NCBI GenBank assembly: GCA_022393335.1
Contig: JAJEKB010021015.1
Span: forward strand, 88,211 to 152,210
Source of the DNA: Macrotrachela quadricornifera
Taxonomy: Eukaryota; Rotifera; Eurotatoria; Philodinida; Philodinidae
Length of the DNA: 64,000 nt
Reading direction: 5' to 3'
Shown piece after piece: positions 48,577-60,064 of this stretch. A model generated the notes under the pieces. That model was not told the origin of the DNA, did not search any database, and saw only the letters and a list, made by a program, of their open reading frames with translations. Made by a program: the position numbers and the translations under genes. Each line of letters starts with the position of its first letter. Position 1 is the first letter of the stretch.

Positions 48577-49356
48577 TTGTGCCGAAAACTTTTTTTTCGT
48601 TAACTGGTGTTTTTCAGTTCACAGCCATTTTTGAATAGAAGAGAAATTAACAGATGAACGTACATTTTCAAACAGTAGTTATAATTAATACGATATAACC
48701 TTTTAAAATTTTTATTAATTTAATATGATCACTAACAATAGTAGAAGTAGAATTATCATCATACTGATCCATTACAACATACGTTCAATACCCAATGTAA
48801 TATCACAAAAAAATACATAAATGCATTGACAATATAAGTATATATTGAAGAAATCTAATAAAATAAAAAAGAATAAATAATACAATAGAGAGAGTGATAA
48901 TTATCTGTGTTTTCATGTGTCAAGAATAAAATCATTCAAAAAAAATTTAAGTAGATTTGTAGATTTATTATGATGTATGTATATTATAAGACAACAGATA
49001 AGTACAAGTGAATAATCAAATTATTAAATATTGCGAAGCAATATGTTTTGACTCTATCACGGATGAATCAGTTAAAATGGATAAAAATGGGTGCATATAT
49101 TTGTATATTTATTTGGAATCATTCGTGCGAAACACATGTGATTTGAAATAGTTACCTACACGGCAATAAAGAAAGAAAACAAAGAGACGCAATCACTACA
49201 ATCAAGCGCTTTTGGCGTCGTACTTACATTCAAATAGACTTTGATTTCTGATTTTTCACTTATTTAATTCAAATATTCAGGTAAAGTATCCTCCCTTACT
49301 AGAGAAGACAATCTTAGTTGCTAACTTTTATTTAATTATGGATATCATTTAAGTAA

Positions 49357-50230
49357 TCAGTATATTAGATGAAATGATCAGTAAACAAATATGTAAATGA
49401 ACAGTATGAATATTAAACAATCAGTATTAAAATTAACGATAAATAATTGTCAAATGATTAGCTCACTCGATATAAGTATCAGTAGAATATTCCAATTTAT
49501 ATTACTATAAAATAAAATTTTCGTCAGTAAAAAATAAATTATTACAGTAGAAAATCAATCGAAATAAATCAATATATCATATTAGTAAGAAAAAATTTTA
49601 AGAGTAATTTAAAAATAAAAATAGAATTCTTGTATAAAACAGATTTTTCAACCGAATAGTCATATTCACAACGTGTATGTACAAATATTTTTTCAAAATA
49701 GCTTGACAATTGCGTTTCGATGTTTTTTGTGTAATTGATTTTAAATCATGAGCTGATATATAATCTTTTTTCGAAAAACCATGCAGAATATGCATGATAT
49801 CTTTCATTAATTTATTCTGTTGATATGATGAAGTCCATACTGAATACTTTTGTACTAACTGAGAATGAATCTCGTTTGATTGATCATGAATTGATAATAT
49901 TTGAAGAAATTATAAAAAATCTTGATAGAACATGATGTTCTCGAAATGGTCCATCATCTTTGGCTGTTTTATTTGCGGCCTCTAAGGAGTAGTTTATATT
50001 TAGAATATACCTGTAGAACTGAATAACTGAAGCATCTTAAATATACTTTCTATTAATTGTTAAATTCTATATTGCCTGTTTAATTTAATTGACTCTTAAT
50101 AAATTTTATTTATTGATTTTTAAAACTATTTACAAATCGAATCATTTTAATAACTGATCATTGAAATAGTTTACTGATCTTTTATTTAATTATTGATTAC
50201 CTATTTAATTTACTGATCGCAAATCATATT
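49357..50230. repeat. Inverted arrays of an ATCAGTAA motif
   Basis: On the left (49357-49440), ATCAGTA/GATCAGTAAACAAAT and variants recur at roughly 20-30 bp. On the right (about 50140-50230) the same motif occurs inverted (TTACTGATC, TAACTGATCA, TTTACTGATCG). The two arrays bracket the decayed coding fragment at 49598-49988. They could be terminal arrays of one 870-bp element. Confidence 0.4.
49598..49988 (-). pseudogene. Decayed coding fragment, unidentified
   Basis: On the minus strand SLEAANKTAKDDGPFREHHV (from 49988) leads to LSRFFIISSNII, then a one-base frame change and IHDQSNEIHSQLVQKYSVWT, continuing without a stop through LMKDIMHILHGFSKKD to 49598. The composition is coding-like up to about KKYL, after which it turns into AT-rich noise. 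No start, splice structure or family is recognisable. It lies inside the inverted ATCAGTAA arrays, so it may be cargo or the relic of a mobile element's gene. Confidence 0.35.
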
Positions 50231-50552
50231 TTCTTTAATTATTAAGAAGGTGATTCGAAGTTTTGATAAATATTTCCTATAAAAATTGCTGAAAAACAAC
50301 TCTTTTTCTCATTTCAAAAGTTTCATAAAATTTTAGCTGTCCTTTTCAACATAACTTTTCTTAATAGCAAGCCTAACCATTTGAGGTTCTACTGAAATAG
50401 TCATTTTTATCGAAAGTTGCGAAAAATCTTCTCTGAGTATTTATCTTATTTGTTGATAATGCCATCTAAATCAAAAATCTCCTTGATACATGCTGTATTT
50501 TTATTCGAATCAGTATCCTTTTGAAAAGAGTATTTTTTTTTAGAGGGCACTC

Positions 50553-51155
50553 ATGACCAATCAAAGTATGGTAATAGCCAATGCTCCGGCACCTCTTTCC
50601 ATGTCCTTCGGTCCTCCTAAATTAATAAAGAAAACAACTGGACTCTATAAATCGAAACGATTTCACTGTCAACTTCTTCTGCCTCTTTCAATTGCCATTG
50701 TATCTCTCGTTTTCGGCATTATTCATATACACAAGTGTCCTATCCAACCTCATATCCCAGTGTTTCTTATCGTTCAAGGTTCTATCGGTCTCCTTCTTTT
50801 TCTCATTCATTTATTAACTATCGTGTATATTCTATGCATTACCAAGTTCAAATATTTTTTTATTGGTATTGTTGTTATCTTGGCTGCTGTTATCGGTCTA
50901 TTCCTTTTCGCCTGGTTTATTGTAGGCAATATCTGGGTTTTTAGCGTGTTTAAACGTGTACAATTCAGCGATCAGACAAAGATCGATTCATATTGCAACG
51001 GCGTCCTTTATTATACTGCTTTTTGGTTACTTATCACACAATATATTTTGATTGTATACTTATTTTCTCGGTCACGCGTATACCGCACTCGACTTAGTCA
51101 ACCATTAACGGAATCATCAAGGGACGAACATAGATATACACTGTTAAATGAATGA
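50553..51155 (+). CDS. TMEM272-like four-TM protein
   Basis: 200 residues with four predicted spans at about 40-58, 68-95, 100-130 and 148-171, and hydrophilic N- and C-termini. Signature-like segments are KCPIQPHIPVFLIVQGSIG (61-79), AWFIVGNIWVF (120-130) and SYCNGVLYYTAFWLLITQYI (146-165). From memory these match the TMEM272/uncharacterised tetraspan family of invertebrates: a Cys-Pro pair before TM2, W-I-x-GN-W-V at the end of TM3, and YC...Y..AFW in TM4. The molecular function of that family is not established. A T-run followed by TTTAG ends 9 bp before the ATG and could be the acceptor of a 5' UTR intron. The tail contains YTLLNE at the C-terminus. It looks intact, and codon use is less AT-biased than in the GPCR at 23379. 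A polyadenylation signal may be AATAAA at 51384. Confidence 0.75.
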   Translation: MTNQSMVIANAPAPLSMSFGPPKLIKKTTGLYKSKRFHCQLLLPLSIAIVSLVFGIIHIHKCPIQPHIPVFLIVQGSIGLLLFLIHLLTIVYILCITKFKYFFIGIVVILAAVIGLFLFAWFIVGNIWVFSVFKRVQFSDQTKIDSYCNGVLYYTAFWLLITQYILIVYLFSRSRVYRTRLSQPLTESSRDEHRYTLLNE

Positions 51156-52152
51156 TAACTATTAACAGTCATCAACCGCCGACAATGCATAACTTTCTAA
51201 ACAATAGGTTTTGAAAAATAGTTTGCTATTCGCTTATAAGAGTTCTCGTTATAAATAAGAATGAAGAACGACTGTTATATGAAAAATTAAAACGATATAC
51301 TGATATGTTACACGGATAAATTATCTCACGCCAGTAAACTAATTAGTTCTCAAAGCTAAATTTCTGCACTCCGTTCATAACTTAATAAAAATCAATATGA
51401 TATAAATGCTGGAAAAATTAGAAACAATCCCTTGAAAAAAACTAATTCATATATGCTCGATCCATGAGAAATATTTGTATTCAAAACATAAATTAGAGAA
51501 AAACTAATATCGCTGGCAGAACTGAAGAGAATTTAACTATTTTTTATCAAATAAGCTCTAGCAAATCACAGTGATCTTCGGATATTCTACGTTTGTTCAT
51601 GGAAAAATGCTTAACGTGACTCAATGGAACATCTTTTCAAGCTATTTTACAGAATTAGTATAACGCTCATACTTTAGCAAAAATTCACAATACAGCATAA
51701 GACGAGTTCGTAGTTCTTCAACTGTCGTATTAAAAAAGTCATCGTGCACAATTAAACACTTATCAATTCTGACGGTCATTTGCCATGATCGATTGAATAC
51801 TAATATTTTATTTTTGCCTGCGTTTAAAATAGCAGAGGAAAAAATGTTAATGTATTTCGTTTATGATATATCGAGAAAATTGTTAAACTTGAAAGGATCT
51901 AAATACATCAAAAATCATTCTATATTTATTAGATAAATATATAAAAGTCACTAGATATTACAGACAGATGAAGTATTATTGGATTTCTTCTGAGCAATAT
52001 TCGGTACATACTATTTAATTTCTTGAAGAAAATGCAAATTTTGAGGATGTATAACGTTTTTGATTATACGATAAAAACGATGTTGTTTTTTTAAATAACA
52101 TGAATTGTTCTAAATGAGATACTGCAATTAACCTTTCAAAGGTTTAAATTCT

Positions 52153-52788
52153 ATATATATGTCGTAAGCCAAACTAAGTATTAGGCCATACTGTGTATCG
52201 CCTAGATCATTTTAAGTACTGAGTTCGAACTAGTTCATTTCAGAAATCGAGTTTGGCCTAGTTCAATCTTGAAACTCACTTACAATCATCAGGCCAAACT
52301 AAGTTTGACCTGAAAAAGCAGGCTAATCTAAGTATCGGGTAACTTTTATGTAGACCCCATTATCAGACGAAAACAAGAATCTGTACATACAAACGATTAG
52401 TAACCATATAAGAAACGAATACAATGTGTGAACATAAAAATGTATAATACATTTTAAAATAGATCAATTAAATCTTGAGAATGGATGATGATGGTGTCTG
52501 CATAAAAGATACCGAAATATCATGTGAAGTATTAATTAATCTAGCTATTTTATTTAGTTTTATATTAATTTTATCCTAGTTTCGCCTAAGTCGACACTTA
52601 GATTGGCCTGATGATTGTAAGTAAGTTTCGAGATTGGTCTAGGTCAAACTAGAATCTAAGATTGACCCAGAAAAAAGTTAGGCCAAACTCGACTTCTGAA
52701 ATGAACTAGTCCAAACTTAGTATTTAAAATGACCTAGACGATACTCAATATGGTTTGACACTTAGTTTGACGTACGACATATATAAAA
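52153..52788. repeat. Fold-back element 1 of cluster, arms about 150 bp
   Basis: The left arm starts ATATATATGTCGTAAGCCAA and the right arm ends with GTACGACATATAT. Inside, TTACAATCATCAGGCCAA near 52281 mirrors TTGGCCTGATGATTGTAA near 52603, and GAACTAGTTCATTTCAGAAA near 52229 mirrors TTCTGAAATGAACTAGTCC near 52695. The arms carry a recurring CCAAACTAAGT/ACTTAGTTTG word. The internal spacer is about 300 bp and non-coding. Confidence 0.75.
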
Positions 52789-53169
52789 ATTTTCAAGTTC
52801 TTTTTCTGACATGAAAGATGCAAAAAACTAATTTGAAAATGTCAAAAACTGTTAAAAAATCCATTTTTTTTTCATCTCGATGAAAAACATTCGACTTTTC
52901 CATGAGATTAGCTTTTTTTCATTATTTTTATGATTACCAACGCTTCCAAATAGATTCATTCAACGCAGTTTTTTTCTACTGCATGTAATAAATGTATTTA
53001 TAAACGCCTACGATTGTAAAAATAATGAAAAAAAGCTACTTTCATTGAAAGGTCGAATGTTTTTCATCGATATGAAAGAAAGTGAATTTTTTAACATTTT
53101 TTAACATTTTCAAATTAGTGTTTTTGGATCTTTCATGTCAGAAAAATAATTTTAAAACTCTTCATATAC
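52781..53169. repeat. Fold-back element 2 of cluster, arms about 120 bp
   Basis: TTTTTCTGACATGAAAGATG at 52801 mirrors GGATCTTTCATGTCAGAAAA near 53126. ACTAATTTGAAAATGTCAAA near 52828 mirrors ACATTTTCAAATTAGTGTTT near 53104, and GATGAAAAACATTCGACTTT near 52880 mirrors GGTCGAATGTTTTTCATCGA near 53052. It abuts or slightly overlaps element 1, sharing the ATATATA end near 52781-52788. Confidence 0.75.
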
Positions 53170-53470
53170 ATAGTTTTGTAGAGCTCCACGAACTCTCTCG
53201 AATCATGGGAAACTGTTGAAGACAAAACGTTTTCTCGATGTTGAAACTACTAACGCTTTATTTTTTAACACCAAAAAATTGCCATATTTCTAAGACTTTC
53301 TTTAGTTTGACAAGAAAAAGTTGTAATAACACTGATTGTTCAGTATCAATAAATTTTGTTTTCGATGAGCTTTCATTTGGTATGAAATTCATTAGTTACT
53401 CTATTTGAAAATATCGCGTTACCGCCCTTGGAATAATATCATACCCACCTAGTATAAAGGGAGTATCCAT

Positions 53471-53905
53471 ACATTGAAAAAAAAGGTACTGCACGAAGCC
53501 TTTTTTATACTAAAAAGGTTTCGAGATTTATGATCAATTCGAAACTCTTTTGGATTTCGTCTAGTACTACCAAAATTCACAGAACAGTTTTCTGGATGAT
53601 CGCTAAGCCTTTGTACGAGTTTCACAGTATTTTGTACGAAACTCTCGAAAAATCCGAGGTATGGTAGTATTATGCAAAATCTTCAAAAAATTTTGCTAAG
53701 CCTTTGGAAGGGCATCGCATAATACTAAAATACCTCAGATTTTTCGAGAATTTCGTACAAAGACTTAGCAAGCGTCCAGAAAACTGTTTTGTGAATTTTG
53801 GCAGTATTATACAAAACCCAAAAAGGGTTTCGAATCGGTTACAAATCTCGAAACTTTTTTAGCATAAAAACGGTTTCGTGTAACAACTTTTTTTCAGTGT
53901 AGGCC
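53471..53905. repeat. Fold-back element 3 of cluster, arms about 190 bp
   Basis: The ends are CATTGAAAAAAAAGGTACTG (from 53472) and CAACTTTTTTTCAGTGTAGG (to 53905), giving a terminal inverted repeat like CAYTGAAAAAAA. The arms continue almost unbroken: AAAATTCACAGAACAGTTTT near 53573 mirrors AAAACTGTTTTGTGAATTTT near 53781, and CGAAAAATCCGAGGTATGGT near 53647 mirrors ACCTCAGATTTTTCGAG near 53732. The spacer is only about 20-30 bp (near 53690), so nearly the whole element is a hairpin. Confidence 0.8.
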
Positions 53906-54540
53906 CTCAAGCACTGTATATTGGAGATATCCTTGGATCCTCATATACTAGGGTAGGGTGTTATCCTTGTAGAAATCTCTTTGTGGACTTCTAGAGCATT
54001 CTAGATAAAGCCCAAAATGGCCAACACAACCATATGTTCCACCCTCATCTGCATGGAGAAAAACCGCCCTGAAATATGATTGGCTGAAATTCATTAATAA
54101 CAGCCAACCAGATTGTAGGAAATTCTAACTCGTTTATTTCGTGAATAACCATGGATGGTTCTATGAGGACTTTTGTAGAGCGCCGTTGATAATCGGAAAT
54201 TTGCATGAGCAAATCTGTGTTTCCATCTCATATTGAGATAGAGAAACAAAGATACCACCAGCGCATCGCATTTGAAGACCTAAGGGTGCCTGTAGCATTG
54301 TGTATGGGGATTCAAGGCTATCTCCATAGTATGAGACATTAGGGTCGAAGGGTACTTCTTTGGTGTAGCATATATGATCAAAAAGGCATCGCACTATATA
54401 GTATTAGAGGACCCAGTAGTACTCACTATATACAGTACTCAAGGACCCAAGGGTACCTCCAATATGTAGTAATTGATGATCCGAGGGTATCCCCATTACG
54501 TAGTAGCATGTGATCTAAGAATATCCGGGTGTTATAATAG
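53906..54540. repeat. Degenerate tandem-like repeat, unit about 45 bp
   Basis: Versions of AGGACCCAAGGGTACCTCCA followed by TATGTAGTA recur (near 54410, 54448, 54480 and 54510), with weaker copies near 54290-54340 and inverse-looking versions (GATATCCTTGGATCCTCATA) near 53926. A minus-strand frame across this block (54161-54394) is explained by the repeat, not by a gene. Confidence 0.55.
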
Positions 54541-54705
54541 AAGAATTATTATGGCTAATTCCGTTTTACAGCGCCTGAAGAAGTATTGATATTCACATAA
54601 GAGCTTGTTCATTTTTATGAATTTTTAAGAAAAATTTTGTATTATAAGAAAAAGTTTTAACTTCAAATTTTGTAAAATTAAAGTTAAAAGTATGATCACT
54701 TTAAC

Positions 54706-55340
54706 GTGGACATCGTATTAATCGCTATAGAACAATGTATTCAAATCTAACCGATGAAATCTACTATTTTCGAGAAGAAGACAGTCACTCTGGAAGTAAT
54801 GTGGGAAAAAATTATGCTAGAACAACTGTCAAACACTCAAACATAGCTTTTAAAATATATAGTTTTTCAAGTACCATAGGCTATTTGGATATTTCTATCT
54901 TCCGATATATACAATATGAATTTTGAGCAATCTCATTAGAAATTATATCAATCTACAATATAAAACAACTTTGCACATTTTAAACTCTTCTGCTAATGCA
55001 TTCTGAAGTTTTAAAAAAATGTCGTTTTACAGATGTTCTTGGTCATAGTAGTCAAGGTTATTATGAATTTTTAGCTCAATAGATAATGTGAGATATTAAG
55101 AAGTCATCGGAAGGAACTTACAATTATTCCGAACTATATTAGAAACAATTGTGGCCGAAAAATTGAGAAGCTTATATTCCACCCAGGTGGTCTGGGTGGA
55201 AAAAAATTTTTTTAACATCCAATATTTTTAGCTAGTGCGTGTGCATATTTAAGGTCTAGAAGCTCTATTTCTATAATTATTTCTTCATCAACTACTCAAG
55301 AACCTCCTTCGATTTTTAAGGATTAATTTTAAAATAAAGT
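54706..55340 (+). repeat. 635-bp dispersed repeat, copy B
   Basis: Full-length inverted partner of 31914-32548, 22 kb away. It begins GTGGACATCGTATTAATCGC, carries the TTCCACCC...GGGTGGAA hairpin near 55179, and ends in GGATTAATTTTAAAATAAAG. Divergence is spread evenly along the copy. The frame at 54735-54926 is not conserved past its first third in the other copy. Confidence 0.75.
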
Positions 55341-55717
55341 TAAAGTGCCACCCCTAACAAGGACAGTCTTCTCTTCATGATATTTCTTTCATTACTGAAC
55401 AAAGAAAAAATACGTTCGCAAGTTGTAGAAAATGTTTGGCCATGCAGAATGTCTCAAATTCGCTATAGCGATGTTATAAATATTGATTGTAAAAGTTACT
55501 TTCTTTCTTTCAGTTTACATAGACGACAATCTCGGAAGAAAACTTGACAGTCAGGTACAATGAGCAGAATACTGAAAAAAACGACTTCTCATTTTCACCG
55601 AAAATGAAAATTATTAAGAGAAAAAGAAAAAAAAAGTGCAGCTTGGCAACATATTTTTTTTTAGATAAAACTACACGATAAGATTGAAGCTAAAGCATTA
55701 TTGTTAGTTGTTATTTA

Positions 55718-58700
55718 ATGGGGTGTGGAAATAGTTCGACTGTTCATATTCCATCTGTGTCGGGAATTTACGTAAATAATCAACAGATCAATGCACCAAG
55801 CACATCAATTAATACAGAAGAACGAATCTCGAGCTCTTCATCACGAAAAAGTGTTACTAAGAGTCTAAAAAGTGTTACATCTCATACAAGTGCTACTATT
55901 AATAAACCGTTGACGCCATCGAAAAAAATCACAGCCCCTTCAATACATTCTGAACATGATCCCAATCAAAATATTGTCATCATTTGGGTAGATACAAATA
56001 TTGATCAAACAAAAAAAACATATCATGATTCAGTAACTAAACTTCAACGGATTACAACTGCAATCTATACATGTACTAATTCTGAACAATGTATGAATTA
56101 TTTCGATAATATTGACGATAAAAAAATATTTCTAATTGTATCCGATGATTTGGGCGAAGAAATTGTGCCTCTTGTTTACGATAAACCGCAGCTCGACAGT
56201 ATCTATATATTCAGTCAAGTAAAACGAAAAAGATTACCTTGGGCAAATAAATGGTCACAAAAAGTAAAAGAAATCTTATTTAATATGGAAGATATATTTC
56301 AAAAGATCAAGTTTGATAGTGGTTTAATTGGTAGTTTGACTCCGATTAGTATTATACGTAGAATAGATCTTCCCAGTTTAATTGGAAATGAATTAGATCA
56401 ATCATTTATGTATACACAATTACTTAAAGAAATTCTAATTGAAATGAAATATGATTCTGAATCCAAAACTAAAATGATTAAATATTGTCAAGAAAAATAT
56501 TCTGATAGTGTTCTTCAATTAAGTTTAATTGATGAATTCGAACGAGATTATAAAAATGATTTAGCTATTGAATGGTATACAAAAGAATCTTTTCTTTATG
56601 CAATGATAAATAAAGCTTTAAGAACACAAGATATTGAAACAATTATGAAAATGGGATTCTATTTACAAGATCTTCACCAATTACTTGTAGAAACACATAA
56701 CGTACAATCAGAAACTCGAAATAAAGATAAATTTTCTGTTTTTCGAGGACAAGGTATGCTATCTGATGAAATCGAAAAAATTCGTACAAGTCAAGGTGGT
56801 CTTCTTTCATTCAATAATTTCTTGTCGACGACTCTCGATAAAGACGTTTCATTTCAATTTGCAGAACGTGCTTACAAAAATCCAAATGTTGTCGCGGTTC
56901 TCTTTTGTATGGAAATTGATCCGAAGATCTCATCAGTTCCTTATGCTTATGTGGACAAAACAAGCACATATAAATATGAAAGTGAAATTCTTTTCTCAAT
57001 GCATACAGTTTTTCGAATTTTGGGTACAGAACAACATCAAGAACGATTTTGGCAAGTTAATTTAGTTCTAACAAGTGATAATGATCCACAACTGAAAAAT
57101 CTTGCCGATTATATGAGAAAAGAACTTGGAAATGGTACTCCAATGGATAAACTTGGTCATTTAATGCTTAAAATGGGTGAATTTAATCAAGCTCAGGAAA
57201 TATATGAAAAACGATTAGGTTCAACAGATAAAGAAAATTGGCGTAAATACTCTTATTCTAATCATCAACTTGGATATGTTTATAGTGCAAAGGGCGATTA
57301 TAAAACAGCACTTGAATATTATGAAAAGGCACTTAAAACTGAACTTGAATTTTTGCCACCTAATGATCCTTCTATAGCTACGACCTATAATAATATTGCT
57401 GGAGTATATGAATCATTAGGAGACTATCAATCCGCACTTTCATCTTATCAAAAATCACTTGAAATTAAAGAGAAATCTCTTCCTTCGGATGATCCTACAC
57501 TAGCTACAACGTACGGTAATATGGGTTTAATACATAAAATACTAGCAGATTTTAAGACTGCACTCTCATATTATCAAAAATCGCTCGATATTCGACAGAA
57601 AACGCTTCCAACTAATCATCCAGATTTTGCCACTATATATGGTAATATTGCTGGATTACATCAAGATATCGGAGACTATTCAACTGCTCTCGAATTCTTT
57701 CAAAAGGCGCTTGATGTTGGACAAAAATCCCTTCCTCCTAAACATCCAAATTTAGCTGTAATATACGGTAATTTTGGTTCTATCCATAGTTCAATGGATG
57801 ATAACTTGAAAGCACTCGAGTATTATGAAAAGGCACGTGAAATTCGAGAAATATCTCTTCCTGATAATCATCCAGATAATGCTACCAGCTACAATTGTAT
57901 TGGTTCGGTATATGATTCGATGGAAGATTATTCAAATGCACTTTCCTGGTTCGAAAAAGCACTCAAAATTCAAAAACAAGCTTTGTCAGAAAATCATCCG
58001 TCATTTGCTAATACCTACAATCATCTTGGTTCAGTGTATAGTTCGATGGATGACAAACTAAAGGCTCTATCATATTATGAAAAAGCATTCGAAATTCGAC
58101 AACATTCACTTCCTCCAAACCATCCTGATATGGCTACCAGTTATAATAATCTCGGTACAATCTACAGTTTGATGGGAGATAAACAAAAAGCCTTGTCGTT
58201 CTATGAAAAATCACTTGAAATCGAACGAAGTTTGCTCCCTTCTGACCATCCATCGCTTGTTATTGCATACAACAATATTGGTTTAGTCCATCAATCTATG
58301 AATGATTATAAGATTGCACTTTCTTTTTATCAAAAAGCATATGAAATCTGTCAAAACAATCCTCAACTCAATCAATCAGATAAAACAGTATCGACTTATA
58401 ATAAAATTGGATCAGTACATAATTCAATGAAAGAATATTCTACTGCTCTTTCATTTTTCGAAAAAGCACTTGAAATACAAAATAAATCTCAAAAACCTAA
58501 GAATCATGATTTATGTATTACATATAACAACATCGGTTTAACCTATAGTAAAATGAATGATTATCAAAAGGCACTTTCATTTTATGGAAAAACTCTTGAA
58601 ATTGAACAAAAAACACTACCAGACGATCATCGAGATTTGGCTATTTCATACAATAATATTGGATTAGTATATGATTCAATGAAAAATTATTCACAAGCAC

Positions 58701-59555
58701 TTACATTTTATCAGAAAGCACTTGTTATTCGAGAGACAAAATTATCGCCTAACGATTTAACACTTGCTGCATCTTATAATAACATCGCTTCAGTATATTA
58801 TGAAATGAAAGACTACTCAAATGCAGTCTCATTTTACACTAAAGCACTTCAGATTCGTGAGAATTCATCCGATATTGATGAAGAAACTTTAGGTACTACC
58901 TATAACAATATCGCTATTACTTNNNNNNNNNNCAAATGCACTTAAATTTTATGAAAAGGCATTAGCTATTAGAGAAAAATCTCCTATCGCTGATGAATCA
59001 TCATTAGCTGGAATCTATAGCAACATGGGATCAATATATTATTCAATGGAAAATTACTCAAATGCTATTAACTTTTACAAGAAAGCGATTGCCATTGAAG
59101 AGAAGTCACCGACTCTAGATGATTCATCATTGGCAACTAATTACAATAACATTGCTGTTGCTTATAGTTCAATAGATGACAAATCCAATGCTCTTGTATT
59201 TTACGAAAAAGCACTTGCAATTCGAGTGAAAAACCTCTTACACGACGATCCCTCACTAGCTCCACTTTATCGTAGTATTGGGTCCATATACTCATCGATG
59301 GAAAACAAATCAACTGCCGTTGAATATTATGAAAAATCACTTAAAATTCAAGAAATGCTACCCTCTCTTGATCATAAATCGATGGCTATAATGTATTACA
59401 ATACGGCAAGAATTTATGAAAATCTTGAAAATTATAGTGCAGCTCTCAAACATGCTCAACGTTCTGTTGATAGTGCACGTTTAGCTTACGGTCCTGACCA
59501 CGCAGAGGTAAAAGATAATCAAGCTCTGGTCGACAGACTTCGTAATAAACAATGA
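55718..59555 (+). CDS. Arginine ADP-ribosyltransferase fused to about 19 TPRs
   Basis: One gene, split in the assembly by ten N at 58923-58932. The N-terminus MGCGNSS is a textbook N-myristoylation plus Cys-acylation signal. Residues 10-80 are Ser/Thr-rich and probably disordered. Residues 84-195 form an alpha/beta domain with strand-like NIVIIWVD, AIYTCTN, KIFLIVSDDLG and SIYIFS. Residues 225-435 are an ART domain of the R-S-ExE type: VFRGQG with R343, FLSTT with S370, and YESEI with E421-x-E423. All catalytic residues are present, and ExE predicts arginine-specific transfer from NAD+. From about residue 475 to the end there are about 19 kinesin-light-chain-like 42-residue TPRs (NNIGxVYxSMxDYxxALxFY). 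The protein ends at a TGA at 59553, with AATAAA at 59575. It is probably a membrane-tethered signalling or defence enzyme whose TPRs bind a partner; the substrate is unknown. No introns were seen. Confidence 0.9.
58923..58932. other. Assembly gap inside the TPR array
   Basis: Ten N interrupt the coding frame. The left side ends NNIAIT plus one base (T) and the right side resumes with CA then NALKFYEKALAI. Compared with neighbouring TPR units, eight residues are missing. With T and CA already present this predicts 21 missing bases, or 21 plus a multiple of 126 if repeats collapsed. Ten is therefore a placeholder length. Confidence 0.85.
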
Positions 59556-60064
59556 TGAACACCTTTTTTTATAGAATAAAAAAATAACATTTTTTTTAAC
59601 CATCTTCTTTATTTAGCTAAATAAAACCATTTATACTGGATTGAATATTTTAATAAAGTTTTAAGATATTCTCTAAGTTTGTTATTGTGTATAAATATTT
59701 GAGGCTGAGAATCATTTATGTTAAAATTCATCTCTATTTAAATTTGTTTACTATATCATAATGCATAATTCTATAATGGAATTTTCAGCAATAGAAATAC
59801 GATCTTAATATTATCATCAATCACAGTTCAATCGAGTCACCATTTTCCAAAGAAACTCAAGTTCAATATCCAAAATAATAAACTATCGAATAGATTTTAA
59901 TGTAATTCTTAATCATTTAATCAATATAGTCTAGAATAAATACATTTCGAACTTACTAATATATATTTCAACATAAATACATTTACTCAAAAGTGAATTC
60001 GAATGAACAAATCAATAATTTTGGATTATATGGATAATGTATTAAAATGGTAATAAGCAAGGAC

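Larger units (their letters stand above)
46808..50552. other. Intergenic with fold-back and repeat elements
   Basis: No intact gene. Contains the 390-bp fold-back at 47822-48215, a short tandem repeat at 48535-48576, inverted arrays of an ATCAGTAA motif (49357-50230) and a decayed coding fragment (49598-49988), all listed. Confidence 0.5.
51156..55717. other. Repeat-dense intergenic region
   Basis: No gene. From 52153 on it is almost entirely occupied by three consecutive fold-backs, a degenerate tandem repeat and copy B of the 635-bp repeat, all listed. The segment 51156-52150 shows nothing recognisable. Confidence 0.6.
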
